Shown: positions 47,465-51,290 of the stretch, in pieces
How the letters are laid out: the number at the start of each line of letters is the position of its first letter
Numbering within the stretch: the first letter of the stretch is position 1
NCBI RefSeq assembly: GCF_020194175.1
Contig: NZ_JADYVX010000048.1
Span: 1-51,290, forward strand
Length of the DNA stretch: 51,290 bases
DNA from: Bradyrhizobium sp. BRP22
GTDB taxonomy: Bacteria; Pseudomonadota; Alphaproteobacteria; Rhizobiales; Xanthobacteraceae
Direction of reading: 5' to 3'
Notes under the pieces: generated by a model
The model's database searches: none
The model's input: only the letters and a program-made list of their open reading frames with translations
Told to the model about the DNA's origin: nothing
Translations under genes and position numbers: made by a program

Positions 47465-47888
47465 CTAGCCGCGGGGCGACGGGCGGCACTTGGCGTGGCC
47501 CGCTCCGCCGCTTGTGGCCCCAAGCGTCGCGTGTGATAGATCGTCATCAAACACCAGCCTGTAGCGCATTTCCTCTCCACCCCACACGTGAATAGCCCCA
47601 AGGTACGTTCCCGAGATGTTGTCGGAGACGAAGCGTCCGTCGATATAGAGGCCCAGGCGACCATTCTGTACGGAAATCGCCATCGCAATCGATGTAGGAC
47701 AGCGCGACGCGTGCCTTTCGCGTCTCGTCGTCGTCAGTACGAACGGCCGGGTTGCGCGCCACGCGCTCCATACTCTCAAGTGCGGCGAAGCACACACGCG
47801 GCGCGTCGTTAGATTTCGACAACCACTCCGCGCAGCTGTGACGCAGTTCGGAAGCGTCTTGCGGTATCTTGGCCCTGTCGCCGTACAC
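47465..47888 (-). pseudogene. hypothetical protein, one frameshift
   Basis: The minus frame from 47888 reads YGDRAKIPQDASELRHSCAE, VCFAALESMERVARNPAVRT, ARVALSYIDCDGDFRTEW. The next frame continues RLGLYIDGRFVSDNISGTYL, GAIHVWGGEEMRYRLVFDDD and runs to 47465. Joined they form about 135 plausible residues. Family not recognised. Confidence 0.4.
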
Positions 47889-48151
47889 CGAGCACGAGAA
47901 GAATTGCGATGGTTCGGTTCGTGTGCAGTTCCTTCGAAAGTCTCAGCGCGCATCACGCCCGAAGGCCGGGAAGCGCCGAAGCCCCAAGCAAATTGATTCG
48001 ATATCGAATTTCAGGGCCAGTTTTCGGGCGAACTGATAGATCTCTATACCGTACCGGTCACCTACCGTATCTGGCAGCGCTCGCTGTTCGATCTTGTTTA
48101 GCATGTGTTAACCGCGGTTGCTCGTGCCCAAGCGAGAGCGCCGCCCCAAAC

Positions 48152-48671
48152 TAAATGTCTGGCTGCGGTGCGGCTGCAAGCCGAACGCCGTCCACATCCG
48201 GCGGATCGTGGTGTGAGAAAAGCCAGTTTCCGCAGCCATCGAGCGAATCGACCAGTGCGTCGCATCGGGCGGCGTCGTACGCAATGTCCGCTCGATTACC
48301 TCAGCAACCTGATCGTCGTCGATGGTTCGAGGGCGGCCAGGGCGGGCCCGTCAAGCAGGCCATCACAGGGGTCCTTCAAGAATCGGCGGCGCCACTTGCC
48401 AACGGTGTGTACATGGATGCCCAGTTCGGCAGCCACAGACTTGCTTGGCAAGCCAGCCGCACATCGCAGGATCGCGCGGCATCGCTCAGATAGCGGCCGG
48501 GCAACACAATGACGACGAACTTGCCTGTCCAGCACGCGCGCTCTTGCTGACTCAACACCAATGGCGCGATCGGCCGGCATCTTATACCTGCGTTCGCCAC
48601 AAGCGCTCTCCTCCAGACTGCCGAGCGCTCCTTATTCTCCTATAATGTGACGAACTTGCGTTCCAGATGAC
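48152..48671 (-). mobile_element. IS630-family element, 5' fragment (inverted relative to the copy at 30.6 kb)
   Basis: The outer end GTCATCTGGAACGCAAG (reading leftward from 48671, flanked by TA) equals that of the 30592 element. The transposase start (ANAGIRCRPIAPLVLSQQER, RAILRCAAGLPSKSVAAELG, IHVHTVGKWRRRFLKDPCDG) is frameshifted. It keeps the block lost from the other copy (VIERTLRTTPPDATHWSIRS, MAAETGFSHTTIRRMWTAFG), and breaks off at SQTF (48152). Confidence 0.82.
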
Positions 48672-48849
48672 TAGGTCGGCCGACATTGCCAGAATGAACC
48701 GGCCTCGTAACGTGGGCAACGGGGTTGATTGCTGCGCGATTGGATGGCGATTGCGGCCAGCCGCGCAGCGGCTGAGCGGGCCAAGAGGAGCGAGTTCAAT
48801 TCGGCTGCGTAGCTGGGCGCGCCTTCAATGGATTGACGACGGAGCTGCG

Positions 48850-48985
48850 ATCATGCCAGCGTTGACCAGGAGATCGGCTTGATAGACACGGCCGAGCTCG
48901 TTCGGATCGGCATGCACGTGAACGAAGCGCTGCGACGGCCGGGACACTTCGAACAAGGTGTATCCGGACGTCGTCGTCACGTCAT
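48850..48985 (-). pseudogene. ThDP-dependent enzyme (acetolactate-synthase-like) fragment
   Basis: The minus strand reads SGYTLFEVSRPSQRFVHVHA, DPNELGRVYQADLLVNAGM. This is the end of the central domain of acetolactate-synthase-like ThDP enzymes (xYTLFDIPxPxQxLVHVHPDxxELGRVYxxxLxINA). Only about 45 residues remain, cut on the right by an IS256 fragment. Confidence 0.6.
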
Positions 48986-49330
48986 GTGATCGTGGTGAGC
49001 TTGAACCGGACGGGGAACCAACAATTGCTTGTGCGCCTTCAATCGTCGGAAGCCCTTGTTGGCCTCGATCATGCCGGCCGCAAGCCATCGCAAGGCCATA
49101 CCAGCATCCCGCCGGCGTTTGACGTTGCGTGTGGCGCGGCGAATGGTGCTCATCATGTTCTCCGCCATGTTGGCACAGGCGAGCGATCGACGAAGCTCCA
49201 ACCTGCGACAGTCAGGACTTCATCGAAACCTTCGAGGATGCTCGCCGCTACGCCGGGCCATTGCGGGTCGAGTCGCCGCGCGAGATTGCGGATCAATCTC
49301 TCAGCGTTGTCGGCGTGGTCTTAGCGGTTA
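48985..49330 (-). pseudogene. IS256-family transposase, C-terminal fragment
   Basis: The minus strand gives VLTVA near 49220 and then RRSLACANMAENMMSTIRRA, TRNVKRRRDAGMALRWLAAG, MIEANKGFRRLKAHKQL. The TN-x-x-EN-x-x-x-x-RR...VKRWxD...RW...A-x-F-RRLxG pattern is the C-terminus of IS256-type (mutator) transposases and includes the region of the catalytic Glu. The rest is absent. Confidence 0.75.
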
Positions 49331-49610
49331 TGCCGGCGATGCGGGGCGAGCGCATCAGCGAGCCAAGCTTGCGCGCCCTGGTTGTTGGGAGTTTGTGCTG
49401 GTGATGTTCGACGTCAAAGCCCATCTTCGCCCCCGCAGCGCCGTATAAACGGAGCTCCTCCGTGATTATCACGCTGGCGGCGTGCCGGCGGATTTCGACA
49501 GCTTCATGAGCCGCTGCGCAGCGCGCGAGTTTCTTCGGGCGCAGGGTCAAGACCTCGAGAACGAAGCCATTCTCCTCCCAACGCGACGCCCTGCCAGCAT
49601 TCCGCAACTA
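49330..49610 (-). pseudogene. IS6-like transposase fragment
   Basis: The minus frame from about 49607 reads RASRWEENGFVLEVLTLRPK, KLARCAAAHEAVEIRRHAAS, VIITEELRLYGAAGAKMGFD, VEHHQHK. It follows the IS6-type pattern (D-x-x-GxVLDVLLQxRRDK...TDxLxSYGAA...H), with T/E in place of the conserved Asp in ITEELRLYGAA. Highly diverged; the family call is tentative. Confidence 0.5.
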
Positions 49611-49759
49611 TGCGCAGGCTTAAGCGAAACCGGAAAAACAACCAAACGGCATAGCTGCTCACTTCCTGTGGAAGCGATGCCGGCGATTAAGATGGTCCCG
49701 AGCGGTCGGCATGCCGGTCGTCTATGGATGGGTCTACATGTAGCGTTGTTACGCGCCTT

Positions 49760-49940
49760 GCACCCCGCATCTAGTGGACGGAAGCCAAGAGGGAACCCGC
49801 TGCGCCGGCAATATTCCGAGGCTGCCCCTGCAACTGTAAGCGGCGAGCGGTTGTCATCATGGTCACTGGCGCGACAGCGCTGGGAAGGCCGACAGCCGCA
49901 GCGACCCGCGAGCCAGGAGACCTGCCGCGACAGCACGAAC
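49760..49940 (+). ncRNA. cobalamin (B12) riboswitch
   Basis: The conserved blocks appear in order: GGGAA (49791), GGCTGCCCCTGCAACTGTAA (49820-49839), GCGGCGAGCG (49840-49849), TCACTGG, GGGAAGGCCGACAGCC (from 49882), GACCCGCGAG, and the B12 box AGCCAGGAGACCTGCC (49911-49926). This matches the adenosylcobalamin-type aptamer closely. It ends about 110 bases before the start codon of the ribonucleotide reductase gene. The spacer contains GGGGTGCCCC and other GC-rich hairpins that can form the expression platform. In such riboswitches bound B12 normally turns expression off. Confidence 0.93.
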
Positions 49941-50046
49941 GTCCTCGGGCGGGGTGCCCCGGTGGGTCGCTTGCAGCCGGGGACATTTGCCCGGTCTCTC
50001 GCAAGTCATCCGCGCGGCCCCAGCCCCAAACATCGCGGGGTTGCCG

Positions 50047-51290
50047 ATGTCGCCGTCTTACGATTTCGATCAGCACGGTCATCTCATTAAGCTGCCGAGT
50101 GTGCGGCCGCGGCCAGCGCAGGCAAAGCCTACCACGCCTGAACTGTGTCTTGTGCAGCCATCGCCGGCTCCGCTGCCGAGGCCCCTCGCGCCACCGCCAA
50201 AGCCGTCTGACCTCACGCTCGATCGGTCGCGCGACGACCTGTTGACGTCGTTCGGCAAGCTGACGCTGACCGACCGTTATCTGCTCGCCGGCGAAAGCCT
50301 CCAGGACATGTTCGCCCGGGTGTCTTGCGCCTTCGCGGACGATGTTGCGCATGCCCAACGTCTGTATGATGCGATGTCTCGGCTGTGGTTCATGCCGGCC
50401 ACACCGGTGCTCTCCAACGGCGGCACCACGCGCGGCTTGCCGATCTCGTGCTTCCTTAACTCGGTGTCGGACTCGCTCGAAGGCATCGTCGGCACCTGGA
50501 ACGAGAACGTCTGGCTTGCTGCCAACGGCGGCGGCATCGGCACCTACTGGGGCAATGTTCGCTCGATCGGCGAGAAGGTGAGGGGCGGCGTCACGTCGGG
50601 CATCATCCCGTTCATCCACGTTATGGACGGCCTGACGCTGGCGATCAGCCAGGGCTCGTTGCGGCGCGGCTCGGCGGCGGTCTATCTCGATATCCACCAT
50701 CCCGAGATCGAGGAGTTCCTCGAGATCCGCAAGGCGTCCGGCGACTTCAACCGCAAGAGCCTCAACCTGCATCACGGCATCAACGTCACCGACGAGTTCA
50801 TGCGTGCCGTAGGCGTCGGCACCGCAGTCTCTCTGCGCAGCCCGAAGACTAACGAGGTCGTCCGCGAGATCGATGCCCGCCAGCTGTGGCAACGCATCCT
50901 TGAGAACCGGCTGCAGACCGGCGAGCCTTATCTCTTGTTCATCGACACCGTAAACCGCGCGCTCCCCAAGCACCAGCGCGAGCTCGGCCTCAAGGTCTCG
51001 ACCTCCAACCTGTGCAGCGAGATTACGCTGCCGACCGGCATCGATCATCGCGGCGAGGAGCGCACCGCGGTGTGCTGCCTGTCGTCGCTCAACCTCGAGA
51101 CCTGGGACCAGTGGAATAAGGAGCCCGGCTTCATCGAGGACGTCATGCGCTTCCTCGACAACGTGCTCACCCACTTCATCACGGTGGCGCCGGACGGAAT
51201 GAAGCGTGCCCGCTACGCCGCCCTGCGCGAGCGCTCCGTTGGCCTCGGCGTCATGGGCTTCCACTCGTTTCTCCAGGCCAAGGGCATTCC
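50047..51290 (+). CDS. class I-like ribonucleoside-diphosphate reductase, alpha subunit (3' end beyond window)
   Basis: ATG at 50047 follows GCGGGG. The 414 visible codons start MSPSYDFDQHGHLIKLPSVR, then a Pro-rich linker, an N-terminal RNR domain (SFGKLTLTDRYLLAGESLQD, LSNGGTTRGLPISCFLNSVS), the barrel (NVWLAANGGGIGTYWGNVRS, LAISQGSLRRGSAAVYLDIH), and SNLCSEITLPTG with CCLSSLNLE. N-x-C-x-E in NLCSEI is the thiyl-radical Cys region; C in PISCFLN and C in AVCC form the redox pair. NLCxEI, rather than the NPCGE usual for class II NrdJ, and the absence of B12-binding sequence so far point to a class I (NrdA) enzyme needing a separate beta subunit. The gene is controlled by the upstream B12 riboswitch. 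Confidence 0.9.
   Translation, partial: MSPSYDFDQHGHLIKLPSVRPRPAQAKPTTPELCLVQPSPAPLPRPLAPPPKPSDLTLDRSRDDLLTSFGKLTLTDRYLLAGESLQDMFARVSCAFADDVAHAQRLYDAMSRLWFMPATPVLSNGGTTRGLPISCFLNSVSDSLEGIVGTWNENVWLAANGGGIGTYWGNVRSIGEKVRGGVTSGIIPFIHVMDGLTLAISQGSLRRGSAAVYLDIHHPEIEEFLEIRKASGDFNRKSLNLHHGINVTDEFMRAVGVGTAVSLRSPKTNEVVREIDARQLWQRILENRLQTGEPYLLFIDTVNRALPKHQRELGLKVSTSNLCSEITLPTGIDHRGEERTAVCCLSSLNLETWDQWNKEPGFIEDVMRFLDNVLTHFITVAPDGMKRARYAALRERSVGLGVMGFHSFLQAKGI

Noticed and set aside
49771..51264. 497-codon minus-strand open frame opposite the ribonucleotide reductase
   Set aside because: It is the antisense shadow of a clearly coding, GC-rich RNR gene and runs back through the riboswitch; composition is Arg/Ala/Asp-rich without motifs.
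1..51290. CRISPR arrays, tRNA or rRNA genes
   Set aside because: I saw no regularly spaced direct repeats, no tRNA-like cloverleaf with a T-loop, and no rRNA consensus stretches.

Overview
The window looks like part of an accessory (symbiosis-type) island of a rhizobial alphaproteobacterium, most probably Bradyrhizobium. This is inferred from GC-rich coding style, many short proteins of a rhizobial type, two phasin-like proteins, a NodM/GlmS-type enzyme, a secreted GH12 endoglucanase, and a dense mixture of insertion-sequence fragments and broken genes. No rRNA, tRNA or CRISPR array was found. No nod box was seen in the region checked, upstream of the glmS/nodM-type gene.

Layout. 1-10 kb: an IS630 end, small hypothetical genes, and decayed genes (LigD-like DNA ligase, DUF992 protein, a large membrane protein, an outer-membrane beta-barrel protein). 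11.5-13.6 kb: very short intact genes, including a cluster of Cys-rich mini-proteins. 14.8-21.2 kb: a five-gene minus-strand operon (GMC oxidoreductase, hypothetical, cupin, cupin-tailed protein, GH13 glucan-branching-type enzyme). It is decayed and is interrupted by an IS701-family element with clean 4-bp target duplications. 21.5-29.2 kb: intact genes (GNAT, hypotheticals, glmS/nodM-type, a possible beta-trefoil protein, MFS transporter). 29.7-38.7 kb: IS5, IS630, IS3 and IS1182 pieces, a phasin, a four-gene cassette of tiny overlapping ORFs, the GH12 enzyme and a phage terminase small-subunit fragment. 40-44 kb: PAN-domain secreted protein, second phasin, hypotheticals and a broken Crp/Fnr regulator. 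44-49.6 kb: a scrapyard of IS3, integrase, IS21, IS4, IS630, ThDP-enzyme, IS256 and IS6 fragments. 49.7-51.3 kb: a cobalamin riboswitch followed by the alpha subunit of a class I-like ribonucleotide reductase, cut by the window end.

Functional reading. Intact genes point to aminosugar supply (GlcN-6-P, a Nod-factor precursor), PHB-granule proteins, plant-polymer attack, and B12-dependent switching of DNA-precursor synthesis. The many single-base frameshifts either reflect real decay of an island or, in part, homopolymer sequencing errors. The IS insertions, chimeras and multi-kb truncations cannot be sequencing errors. The most distinctive uncatalogued signal is a family of tiny proteins sharing a C-x2-C-x16-19-C-x3-C layout that stay intact among wrecked neighbours.
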